From positions 1-64,000 of the forward strand of contig NZ_VJXQ01000005.1 in NCBI RefSeq assembly GCF_007655485.1: a stretch of 64,000 nucleotides of DNA. The letters are read 5' to 3'. Both the position numbers and the translations under genes were made by a program. Of this stretch, positions 47,236 to 54,173 are shown in pieces. Source of the stretch: Halobellus captivus. GTDB taxonomy: Archaea > Halobacteriota > Halobacteria > Halobacteriales > Haloferacaceae. Numbering within the stretch: position 1 is the first letter of the stretch; every line of letters starts with the position of its first letter. The notes below the pieces were generated by a model. The model saw nothing but the letters and a program-made list of their open reading frames with translations, was not told the origin of the DNA and did not search any database.

Positions 47236-47778
47236 ATGGGAAGTGAAGGGGCGGTCATTTTCATCGATTCGTCGGTCCTGATTAGTTGCGGTCGGCGTGA
47301 AAGCACGCGATTTCGAGCACTCGCTCGTGAAGCCCGTCAACGTGATACCGTCTTTCGTATTTCACCACAGGTATATGCCGAGGTAACCACTGATCCAGCA
47401 CTCGATGCGTATCCCTCCGATACTGCTGTCGAGGAGTCACTACAGGAGGGATGGATGAAAGTCACCGAAAGTCCGTCCTATTCGGAATCGGATGTCTCAA
47501 ATGTGATGGATCAGGCGCGGAACTTCATCGCGAGTTCGAGCGGTCGGGCAGCGGACGTTGTCGAAAAAGCGGATACGGAAATCGTGGGTCTAGCACTCGA
47601 AATGCTTCTTGATGGTTCTACTGATCGAGTTGCTGTAGTAACGAACGATATTCCACTTGGTGAGGCGGTGGAATCGCTAATACCGAAATACGGATTCGAC
47701 AACGAACAAATTACGTGGCTTACTGGTGGTGAACTCGCTGACGAACTCGCCGAAGATTTCGTTCCCGAATTCGACTGA
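47236..47778 (+). CDS. PIN-domain ribonuclease-like protein (probable toxin)
   Basis: 180 residues. The four acidic PIN residues are visible: D11 in VIFIDSSVL, E49 in PQVYAEVTTD, D113 in VEKADTEIVGLAL and D138 in VAVVTNDIPLG. PIN toxins cut RNA using one or two Mg ions. Encoded 6 bases after the HTH gene. The last codons overlap, on the opposite strand, the altered end of an AbrB-type gene. Domain assignment is strong; toxin activity and target are inferred. Confidence 0.85.
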   Translation: MGSEGAVIFIDSSVLISCGRRESTRFRALAREARQRDTVFRISPQVYAEVTTDPALDAYPSDTAVEESLQEGWMKVTESPSYSESDVSNVMDQARNFIASSSGRAADVVEKADTEIVGLALEMLLDGSTDRVAVVTNDIPLGEAVESLIPKYGFDNEQITWLTGGELADELAEDFVPEFD

Positions 47779-48019
47779 CATCACGAGGACACTCTCCTCT
47801 GAGTCGGCGCATCCGGTCGGACATCGTGTCATCGCTCTCCGCACTCCCACGATATTTTTTAAATGGGTTCTTTCCGTCCGCTATTGTTGGAACCTCCTTC
47901 CCTAACGTGTAGCCAGATTCGGTCTGTTCGAATGCGACCTCGTCTCCTAGCTCAATCCCGAGGGTCTCACGAATCCGCTTCGGAATTGTGACCTGACCGT
48001 TGGCCGTGACACGTGGCAT
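47720..48019 (-). CDS. AbrB/MazE-type DNA-binding protein with a replaced C-terminus
   Basis: 99 residues from ATG 48019. A classic swapped-hairpin AbrB domain: MPRVTANGQVTIPKRIRETLGIELGDEVAFEQ (split: about 1-32), then ESGYTLGKEVP and the haloarchaeal helix RMRRLRGECPRD. Family members end shortly after that helix and are followed by a toxin gene on the same strand. Here the recognisable sequence stops at about base 47777, exactly at the convergent PIN gene stop, and the frame runs on for 18 residues antisense to it (ending RVRQRVHHQ). This looks like a recombination junction that removed the original end and partner. An earlier in-frame start at 48061 is possible. Confidence 0.7.
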   Translation of the reverse strand: MPRVTANGQVTIPKRIRETLGIELGDEVAFEQTESGYTLGKEVPTIADGKNPFKKYRGSAESDDTMSDRMRRLRGECPRDVSRIRERNLRRVRQRVHHQ

Positions 48020-48091
48020 TGGTCGTTCTGGTATCCTGATGTAGTCCGGCATGTGTATCATGGAAATATCGCTACTCAGGATTGACCGCTG

Positions 48092-49485
48092 TTAGAGATC
48101 TTCGACGAAGGCACGCCGCGCCTCACGGCGTTCCGCTTTCGTACTCATATCGTACCAGCGTTCGATCGTGTCGGGATTGGCGTCACACCGTTTCGAGATC
48201 ACGTCCTCGGTGGGGACGCCGTTGGCCCGGAGGTGGGTGATGTAGCCTCGCCGGATCGGATGCGGTGAGACTGACTCCGGGCACTTGTAGGCGTCATCGT
48301 TCGTCTGTGCCGCCTCACACGTCTTCGGCTCTTTCCCGACCGGACAATCCGCGCCAATCGCACACGGACGGGACCAGGCATACACGTACTGGCGCATCGT
48401 GGTCTTCTGAAGACGGCCGTTCCTCGTCGTGAGCAACGGTTCTCTCCCGTAGTCGTCGGTGACAGCGTTTCGATTCGCTTGGATGTATCCGTCGAGAATC
48501 TGCGCCGCCTCGCTTGAGATGCTGATTTCGCGTTCACCCTTGGCACCGTTCTTCAGTCGCGTTCACCCTTGGCACCGTTCTTCAGTCGCGTTCCCTTGTC
48601 CTCGCGGTTGACCGCCTCGATGTAGCGCTCGGTGGCATCGTAATCGTCGAGGTCGAAGGCGTACAGGGTGGACTGCCGAATCCCCGTTTCGGCGAGGAGT
48701 GCCCAGATCACGTGCGCCTTCGAGAACGGTTTGAACTTCGCCAGGTAGGCGACGATCTCCGTTGCGTCATCGCGGGAGAGCCACGTCTCGTCCTTCCCAT
48801 CACCGTCTGAGAGCGTCGGGAGGATGATGAGCTCGTGAAAGCCACGGTCGAAGACCCCGCGGCGCTCGCAGTATCGGACGAACTTCCGCAGGGACGACAG
48901 ACACCCCTTGATCGTGGATCGGGCCCCGATCTGGGGTTGTTTGCGAAGGTAGTTGTGGAACTCGTCTATACGGGATGGCTGAATCTCTCGAAGGTTCTCG
49001 ATGTCTTGCTCCGCGCAAAACTGTCGGAAGTGTTTCAGCCGTGCCCGGTAGGAACTGATGGTGCCTTGGGCCACTCCCCACGGGTTCGTTTCGAGATAGA
49101 AATCGAGGACGTCGTTCACCGGGGCAGGCTCCGAGAACAACTCGTCCCCATCTCGGACCTCTTTGGATTTAGAATTGGTCGGCTCTTCAAGATCGGTTGT
49201 CGCCGAGGATTCGTTCGGGTCGGGACCCGGATCAGTTCGTCGGGTGGCTGTCGTGCCTGCTTTCGGTGTTCCGTGACCCGTCGGACTCTCGGGGGCTACG
49301 GTCCCATTGGAATGGCCGTTCTCGACCAATTCTGTCGTGATCGCCCCTCCGTCAGTCCGCAATTCTTGGTTTTGGTCGTCGGAGTCTGCCTCGAATTGGT
49401 CGGGACTGTTGGCCAATTGGTCGGGGTCTGTCTCCGTTTGGTCGGGGACGTCGACAGCGTCGGGGGTCTCGTTTGTGTCGGTCAC
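48092..49485 (-). pseudogene. Tyrosine recombinase broken by a 29-bp tandem duplication
   Basis: The N-terminal part (GTG 49485 to 48553, 310 codons) has a disordered DQ-rich leader (about 1-125), the SAM-like domain (VLDFYLETNPWGVAQGTISSYRARL) and the catalytic Arg in ALLAETGIRQSTLYAFDL; it stops right after LKNGAKGERD. The remainder in another frame (to 48092) has YGREPLLTTRNGRLQ, the Cys-rich insert (GADCPVGKEPKTC, YKCPESVSP), HxxR in SPHPIRRGYITHL and the Tyr box (TIERWYDMSTKAERR). Deleting one 29-base unit joins both into one frame (ERE ISISSEAAQ), giving about 454 residues. As it stands the active site is split. It may be phase-variable rather than dead. Confidence 0.88.
48530..48587. 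repeat. Perfect 29-bp tandem duplication inside the recombinase gene
   Basis: Two identical adjacent 29-base copies at 48530-48558 and 48559-48587, each starting GCGTTCACCC and ending TTCAGTC, followed by a partial third start (GCGTTC). 29 is not a multiple of three, so the extra copy shifts the reading frame. Confidence 0.95.
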
Positions 49486-49988
49486 GCGCTGATCCCTCCG
49501 GAACGCGGTTTTTTGCTCCTTGGAATGGGGATTGAGTGAGTTGTTACTGGTGTGTCGCCCCGAGTGGCCCGACCAATTTCGGAGTCAGAGACGTCTGTTG
49601 TCGGGGTGGGTTCGGGGAAGTCCATATCACACGTAGTCCGTTTTCCCCGAACAGCTCGTTCGGCGATTTCTGTGACCTGTCTCTCGACCATTTTTTCAGA
49701 GTTTGTCGACCAATTCGATCCAAAATCGCCTGTCGATGACGGCGGATATTGGTCGGTGAATTGGTGATCGATAGGTGGGAGGACCGAACGATTTCTCCGA
49801 GTATAGATCCTATACCTGTGGGTTAGTCGGTAATCCCAGGACTGTGTCTGTCCGTATTTCCCCGGGTTCGATGCGAGTCGCTCCCCGAGTGCTCTCGGCG
49901 GCGGAGTCGGTCGACGGGGAATCGTTTTGCGAGTGAATGAGACGGTCATCTTCTCTGTCCAAGTACGGTATTCGGCTCGCTTCGGCAA
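49482..49988 (-). CDS. Hypothetical protein upstream of the broken recombinase
   Basis: 168-codon open frame, basic, Arg/Thr/Pro-rich, with one regular segment (SEKMVERQVTEIAERAVRGKR, about 97-117, just over one helix). Its TGA overlaps the GTG start of the recombinase (GTGA), the only positive sign of translation. No family is recognised and composition is unlike the acidic proteins around it. It could be noncoding. Confidence 0.3.
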   Translation of the reverse strand: MPKRAEYRTWTEKMTVSFTRKTIPRRPTPPPRALGERLASNPGKYGQTQSWDYRLTHRYRIYTRRNRSVLPPIDHQFTDQYPPSSTGDFGSNWSTNSEKMVERQVTEIAERAVRGKRTTCDMDFPEPTPTTDVSDSEIGRATRGDTPVTTHSIPIPRSKKPRSGGISA

Positions 49989-50017
49989 AGTACTAACGGG
50001 TGAAAAGATATTAAGAA

Positions 50018-50036
50018 TTAGGTGTTTATATCCTAA
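50018..50036. promoter_or_regulatory. AT-rich promoter with short inverted repeat
   Basis: TTAGG (50018-50022) and CCTAA (50032-50036) flank TGTTTATAT just before ATG 50039. An ATATTAA box at 50008-50014 is at leaderless TATA distance. The repeat could be an operator covering the start. Confidence 0.35.
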
Positions 50037-50038
50037 GT

Positions 50039-50689
50039 ATGACTAACAACCCGGATCGACCGACCGACGAACTGTTCACCGGCGTCGACGACGTCACCGA
50101 TGACGACAGCGAGCGTGAGCCGCTGCTCACGCCCGAGAATCGACCACGGGGGATACTCACCCCGACTGATCGAGAATACCTCTGTGGGCTCAAGGAGTAC
50201 GCCCAGCCGCAGACGGACGCCAACCGGCGACAAGATATCCGCGAGCGGGTGGTCAACGGACTCAAGGACTTCGTGTTACTGAGTTTGTTCCTCGAATCGG
50301 ACGAGCGCGAGAAGATCTTCGAGGAGCTCGACCCCGATGAGACCGACGACGTGCTCGCCGCGATGGTCGCGTTCAGTTATCTCGGGCTCGAAGGGGACCG
50401 ACCCCGGCTCGAAACGCGTTTCGAGCACGGCGTCCTCCAGGGGGCGAACGTCGACAAACTCTTTCAATCGTCGGGGCGGGCGACCGATGTGGACGTCTCG
50501 ATCTCGGTCGAGTACAACCCCGACATCGAGAAATTGTACCGGCGTTTCGAGGACGGCCAGGAGCTGACCGATGCCGAGGTCGGTGCGCTCGTTCGGGCCG
50601 GGAAAATTGGTGGTGACGAGATCGAGGAATTGGTCGGGTCGCCTCGGGGCTTCCCCGGAGTGTTTGCTGGATGCGGGTCCGGGGACTGA
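50039..50689 (+). CDS. Haloarchaeal protein of unknown function, often near recombinases
   Basis: 216 residues, acidic. Core about 35-125: PRGILTPTDREYLCGLKEYAQ, NRRQDIRERVVNGLKDFVLL and REKIFEELDPDE. The second half has a beta segment (VDVSISVEYNPDIEKLYRRFEDGQ) and an EELTDAEVGALVRAGKI-like helix. I recall proteins with the TDREYL...RQxIRERV core as common on haloarchaeal plasmids and proviruses; function unknown. The last about 15 residues (SPRGFPGVFAGCGSGD) are unlike the rest, so a late frameshift is possible. Confidence 0.65.
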   Translation: MTNNPDRPTDELFTGVDDVTDDDSEREPLLTPENRPRGILTPTDREYLCGLKEYAQPQTDANRRQDIRERVVNGLKDFVLLSLFLESDEREKIFEELDPDETDDVLAAMVAFSYLGLEGDRPRLETRFEHGVLQGANVDKLFQSSGRATDVDVSISVEYNPDIEKLYRRFEDGQELTDAEVGALVRAGKIGGDEIEELVGSPRGFPGVFAGCGSGD

Positions 50690-51269
50690 ATCACTACCGG
50701 TTTGCAGGTTTATCCTCGTAGTCACAGTGGGTGTACACGACCTTAATGGGGTCGATAACGTTGCTCTGCAACGTAATGTGACCGCCACGGTTGCAGTTGG
50801 AACACGGCTATCTCTCGTCGACACTGCCGTCCGGAGTCGTGCGACGTGGCACTACGTTTCCGATATCCGGCTTTCGAGTTCGGATAGTTTCGATGCTATT
50901 TGGTTGGTCCGGGTGTCGATAGTCTCAACCAATTCCTCGGAGGGAAGCAACCCGCTTTCGAAGACTTCCGAGTTCCTCTTGTTGATCCTTTATCGCCACT
51001 TGTTGGTCGGTACATTGGTCGTTTAATGTATCTATCTCGGATTGGAGGTCCTCGATAATTGCGCGCTGTTCGTCGATGACGTCTCGTTGGTCTTAGACGA
51101 ATGTCCGAAGGTCGTCGAGAGATTCCTCCGCCCATCATTCAAGGTGGAAATTTGGCAATTAGCTCGTATTCCTGCCTATAGTGCTAGTCGAATGAAGTAC
51201 GTAATTAGCACTGGGGCCAATCAAAGCCTCGCGCTCTATGGCACTGTTAAATCATTGCCCTCGTCAACC
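50690..51269. other. Decayed DNA left of the IS6 element
   Basis: About 580 bases with no intact gene: the coiled-coil relic (50925-51138), TTGGTCGG-type words (51001-51010) and GGCACTGTTAAAT at 51240, which resembles the start of the decayed IS6 copy at 60329 (GGCACTGTCCAAAT) and may be another insertion-sequence end. Confidence 0.45.
50925..51138 (-). pseudogene. Remnant of a coiled-coil gene with an in-frame stop
   Basis: On the minus strand one frame reads AEESLDDLRTFV, a TAA stop (51093-51095), then DQRDVIDEQRAIIEDLQSE, IDTLNDQCTDQQVAIKDQQ and EELGSLRKRVASLRGIG before TGA (50925-50927). The text on both sides of the stop is typical coiled coil, and a single base change (CAA to TAA) would explain the stop. 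No start is visible. Probably the decayed end of a structural or recombination-associated gene. Confidence 0.5.
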
Positions 51270-51966
51270 GGTAGTGTTTAGTTTGGAGCATTGAGCCAGG
51301 CAGCAAACGCTTGGAGCCAATTTTCAGCGGTTTGCGGCTCAACGTGGCTGAAACAGTTTGAAAATGAGGATGTTCGGCGCTTGAACTCGCGGAAAATACG
51401 TTCAATGGCGTTCCGATTTCCAGTCCGTTCGGTTTGAAATCGGAGGCCAGCTCTGGCCAGCGCAGTTTGGAGGTGTTGGGCGCTATCAACCAGAAACACG
51501 GCGGATTCGACATCGTGTTTCTGGCGGAGTTCTCGCAGAAAGATCTCGGTTAATGCGGTCGTCGTTGTAGAGAAGAGCCGGAGATGCAGCAGGTCGTTCG
51601 TGTCGGGATCGGCAGCCGCGTACAGCCAGAATTGTTGGTCATTGATTCGAATCACGGTTTCGTCGAGCGCAACGTGATTCGGGCTTCGACCGTCTGCGGG
51701 CTGTAGATCGGCTTTCTGCACCCAATCGTGAATCGCTTTACGAGATCGTTCGACACCCACCTCTTCGAGAATAGAGACGGTATTCGACAGCGAGAGTCCC
51801 GCTAATTGGAGTTGAATACCGAGCTTCATCGCGTGCTCGGGTGTCCGCTGTCGTTCCACAAAATCCAAATCAATCCAGTCCGTGCATCCACTGAGGCGGG
51901 CGATTTCTGCCATAGATCAGCAAGAAATTCTCCCGCCTCACTCTTCATCCTTAACTAAACACGACC
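51270..51966 (-). mobile_element. Complete IS6-family insertion sequence with 8-bp target duplication
   Basis: About 697 bases. The ends are GGTAGTGTTTAGTT (51270-51283) and, inverted, GGTCGTGTTTAGTT (ending 51966). The flanks carry the direct repeat CGTCAACC at 51262-51269 and 51967-51974, an 8-base target duplication typical of IS6-type transposition. One transposase gene fills the element. A second copy's end is at the window start, and a decayed relative lies at 60.3-60.9 kb. Confidence 0.9.
51278..51913 (-). CDS. IS6-family transposase
   Basis: 211 residues, the short haloarchaeal IS6 type. N-terminal region with MAEIARLSGCTDWIDLDFVE, a helix-turn-helix-like part (LSLSNTVSILEEVGVERSRKAIHDWV, about 41-66), then the DDE nuclease: D84 in VALDETVIRI, D143 in AVFLVDSAQHL and E171 in NRNAIERIFREFKRR. 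It ends AWLNAPN. The gene occupies nearly the whole element and looks intact, so the copy may be active. Confidence 0.93.
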   Translation of the reverse strand: MAEIARLSGCTDWIDLDFVERQRTPEHAMKLGIQLQLAGLSLSNTVSILEEVGVERSRKAIHDWVQKADLQPADGRSPNHVALDETVIRINDQQFWLYAAADPDTNDLLHLRLFSTTTTALTEIFLRELRQKHDVESAVFLVDSAQHLQTALARAGLRFQTERTGNRNAIERIFREFKRRTSSFSNCFSHVEPQTAENWLQAFAAWLNAPN

Positions 51967-52204
51967 CGTCAACCCATTATACACCACCCACTCCGAAAAT
52001 ATAGAAGGATTGACACCATCGGGGCAGTCGAGTCAGTAATCGATATTTGATGCGTGTTAACAGATTTATTCTATCTTAAAACACGAGGAGAACGGATCAA
52101 GTGACTGATATCCCTGGACTCCCGGCGAGTATGTCGACCGTCTCAACCGGGATAGCGATCAGATTCAATAGTTTGATGAGTCCTGTCCAGTAGTTACGAG
52201 ATAG

Positions 52205-53227
52205 ATGATTGACAGCAACACTGTTCTCTTGACTGGGGGAGCAGGATCGGTTGGTCGCTCCCTTGTCCCGCGGTTACTAGACCGTGATCCACAGACCCTC
52301 CGCATCCTCGACAACAGCGAACCCGGTCTGGCATCACTGAAATCGAATGTTTCTGACGATCGCTGCCGGTTCTTCGCTGGAAACGTCCGGGATAGTGACC
52401 GCCTCTCACGAGCGATGTCTGGTGTGGATGTCGTCATCCACACGGCCGCGATGAAACACGTCGATATCTGCGAGTACAACCCCTTCGAGGCGGTGAAGAC
52501 GAACGCGCTCGGCCTCCAGAACGTCGTCGACGCAGCTATCGACGCGAACGTCGACCGCTTCGTCTTCACGAGCAGTGACAAGGCGGTCCATCCGGCCAAC
52601 ACGATGGGAACCACAAAACTACTCGGAGAGAAGCTCGTCACGGCCGGAAACACCTACAGCGGTGAGAGTGACATTGATCTCGTGTCTGTCCGGTTCGGAA
52701 ACGTGATCAAGTCCTCACAGTCCGTGATCCCGCTCTTTACTGAACAGATCCGCAATGGCGGACCGGTTACCTTGACCGACAAAAGAATGACCCGGTTCTT
52801 CCTCACGTACGACGACGTCTTCGACCTCGTTACCGGAGCAGCTGAAAAGACGACCGGCGGGGAGGTGTTCGTCTACAAGATGCCAGCGATCCGGATCCCC
52901 GACCTAGCGGACGCGATGATCAAAACGCTCGCGGCGCGATATGGATATAGGCCGGAGGATATCGAAATTGAGGTCATTGGTCCCCGTCCAGGAGAGACGT
53001 TCCACGAAGAAATTATGACCGACCGCGAGTCTCGGCGAGCATACGAGAACGGTTCGATGTACGCGATCCTCCCGGAGGCGACCGAAATCCGGACACCGGA
53101 CCTCCCCGAAGGGTTCGAGGAAGTGGACGATATCGTGCTGTCTTCGAAGAACGCCGAGAAGTTATCGAAAAGCGAAATAGTCTCACTCCTCGAGACGAAC
53201 AATTCTATCGAGGCAACCAATGAGTGA
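52205..53227 (+). CDS. UDP-sugar 4,6-dehydratase-like SDR (PglF/PseB/LegB group)
   Basis: 340 residues, soluble. Rossmann motif TGGAGSVG (10-17), AAMKHVDICEYNPFEAVKTN (about 81-100) and the active-site strand FTSSDKAVHPANTMGTTK, with D125, K126 and MxxxK (M134, K138). Met replaces the catalytic Tyr of PseB, as in PglF/WbpM-type retaining dehydratases, but the N-terminal membrane part of those is absent. It probably converts UDP-GlcNAc to a UDP-4-keto-6-deoxy sugar, the first step for bacillosamine-, legionaminic- or pseudaminic-type sugars. It overlaps the next gene by 8 bases and starts the rightward sugar operon. Confidence 0.88.
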   Translation: MIDSNTVLLTGGAGSVGRSLVPRLLDRDPQTLRILDNSEPGLASLKSNVSDDRCRFFAGNVRDSDRLSRAMSGVDVVIHTAAMKHVDICEYNPFEAVKTNALGLQNVVDAAIDANVDRFVFTSSDKAVHPANTMGTTKLLGEKLVTAGNTYSGESDIDLVSVRFGNVIKSSQSVIPLFTEQIRNGGPVTLTDKRMTRFFLTYDDVFDLVTGAAEKTTGGEVFVYKMPAIRIPDLADAMIKTLAARYGYRPEDIEIEVIGPRPGETFHEEIMTDRESRRAYENGSMYAILPEATEIRTPDLPEGFEEVDDIVLSSKNAEKLSKSEIVSLLETNNSIEATNE

Positions 53228-54173
53228 GACAGTCGCGGTCACCGGAGCTGCGGGATTCATCGGTCGCTGGGTCGTAGCGGAACTCCTCGATAGAGGACAC
53301 AGCGTTTACGGACTCGACGACTTCTCGAACGGCTCCAAACGGAATATCGAGACGTTCTCCGACGAGGAGGCGTTCCGGATCTACGAGGGAAACGTTCGAT
53401 CCCGCGAGGATGTCGATCGACTCTTCGAACACGATGTGGATGCGTGTATTCACCTTGCGGCCGAGATCGACGTCCAAGAGAGTCTTGAAGATCCGGAGGC
53501 GCACTTCGAGTCGAACGTGATCGGTACCCAGAATGTTCTCGAGGCGTGCCGAGAAGATGATACACGACTCGGACTGGTCGGCACCTGTATGGTGTACGAT
53601 ATGGTGGACTCTGAGGCCGGGATTAGTGAGAGTCATCCCACAAAACCAGCATCACCATACGCCGGATCGAAACTGGCTGCCGAAGACCTCGCAGAGGGGT
53701 ATTACCACGGATACGACCTTCCGATCACAATACTGCGTCCGTTCAATACGTACGGCCCCCACCAAAAGACCGGAATGGCAGGTGGGGTCGTGTCGATCTT
53801 CACAAGCCGGGATATTCGGGGGGAACCTCTGAAGATCTTCGGCGACGGAACCCAGACACGGGATCTATTGTACGCGACCGACTGTGCCCGCTTCATTATC
53901 AAGGGAACGTTCAGCGACGAGACGGTCGGCGAGGTGATCAATGCGGGGACGGGAACAGACGTGTCGATCAACGAGCTCGCGGAGCTGATCGCTACCGGTG
54001 AGACGGAGATCACACACGTGGAACACCACCACCCGCAAAGCGAGGTCCAAAAGCTGCTCTGTGATCCGGCGAAGGCGAAGGAGCGGCTCGATTGGGAGCC
54101 GGAGGTCACGCTCGAAGAGGGGGTCTCCCGCCTCCGGACGTGGCTCCGTGAGCGCGAGGAGACCGCAGGATGA
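53220..54173 (+). CDS. Extended SDR, NDP-sugar epimerase-like
   Basis: 317 residues. NAD motif VTGAAGFIG (7-15), D-rich loop GLDDFSNGSK, AAEIDVQESLEDP, catalytic YxxxK in SPYAGSKLAAED (about 142-153) and LRPFNTYGPHQ. At the TDE site of 4,6-dehydratases (Thr-Asp-Glu before VYG) it has Thr-Cys-Met (GTCMVYD), so the acid pair is missing and dehydratase chemistry is unlikely. Epimerisation of a nucleotide sugar is the better guess. It overlaps its neighbours by 8 and 4 bases, so it is an integral step or branch of the pathway. Confidence 0.85.
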   Translation: MSETVAVTGAAGFIGRWVVAELLDRGHSVYGLDDFSNGSKRNIETFSDEEAFRIYEGNVRSREDVDRLFEHDVDACIHLAAEIDVQESLEDPEAHFESNVIGTQNVLEACREDDTRLGLVGTCMVYDMVDSEAGISESHPTKPASPYAGSKLAAEDLAEGYYHGYDLPITILRPFNTYGPHQKTGMAGGVVSIFTSRDIRGEPLKIFGDGTQTRDLLYATDCARFIIKGTFSDETVGEVINAGTGTDVSINELAELIATGETEITHVEHHHPQSEVQKLLCDPAKAKERLDWEPEVTLEEGVSRLRTWLREREETAG

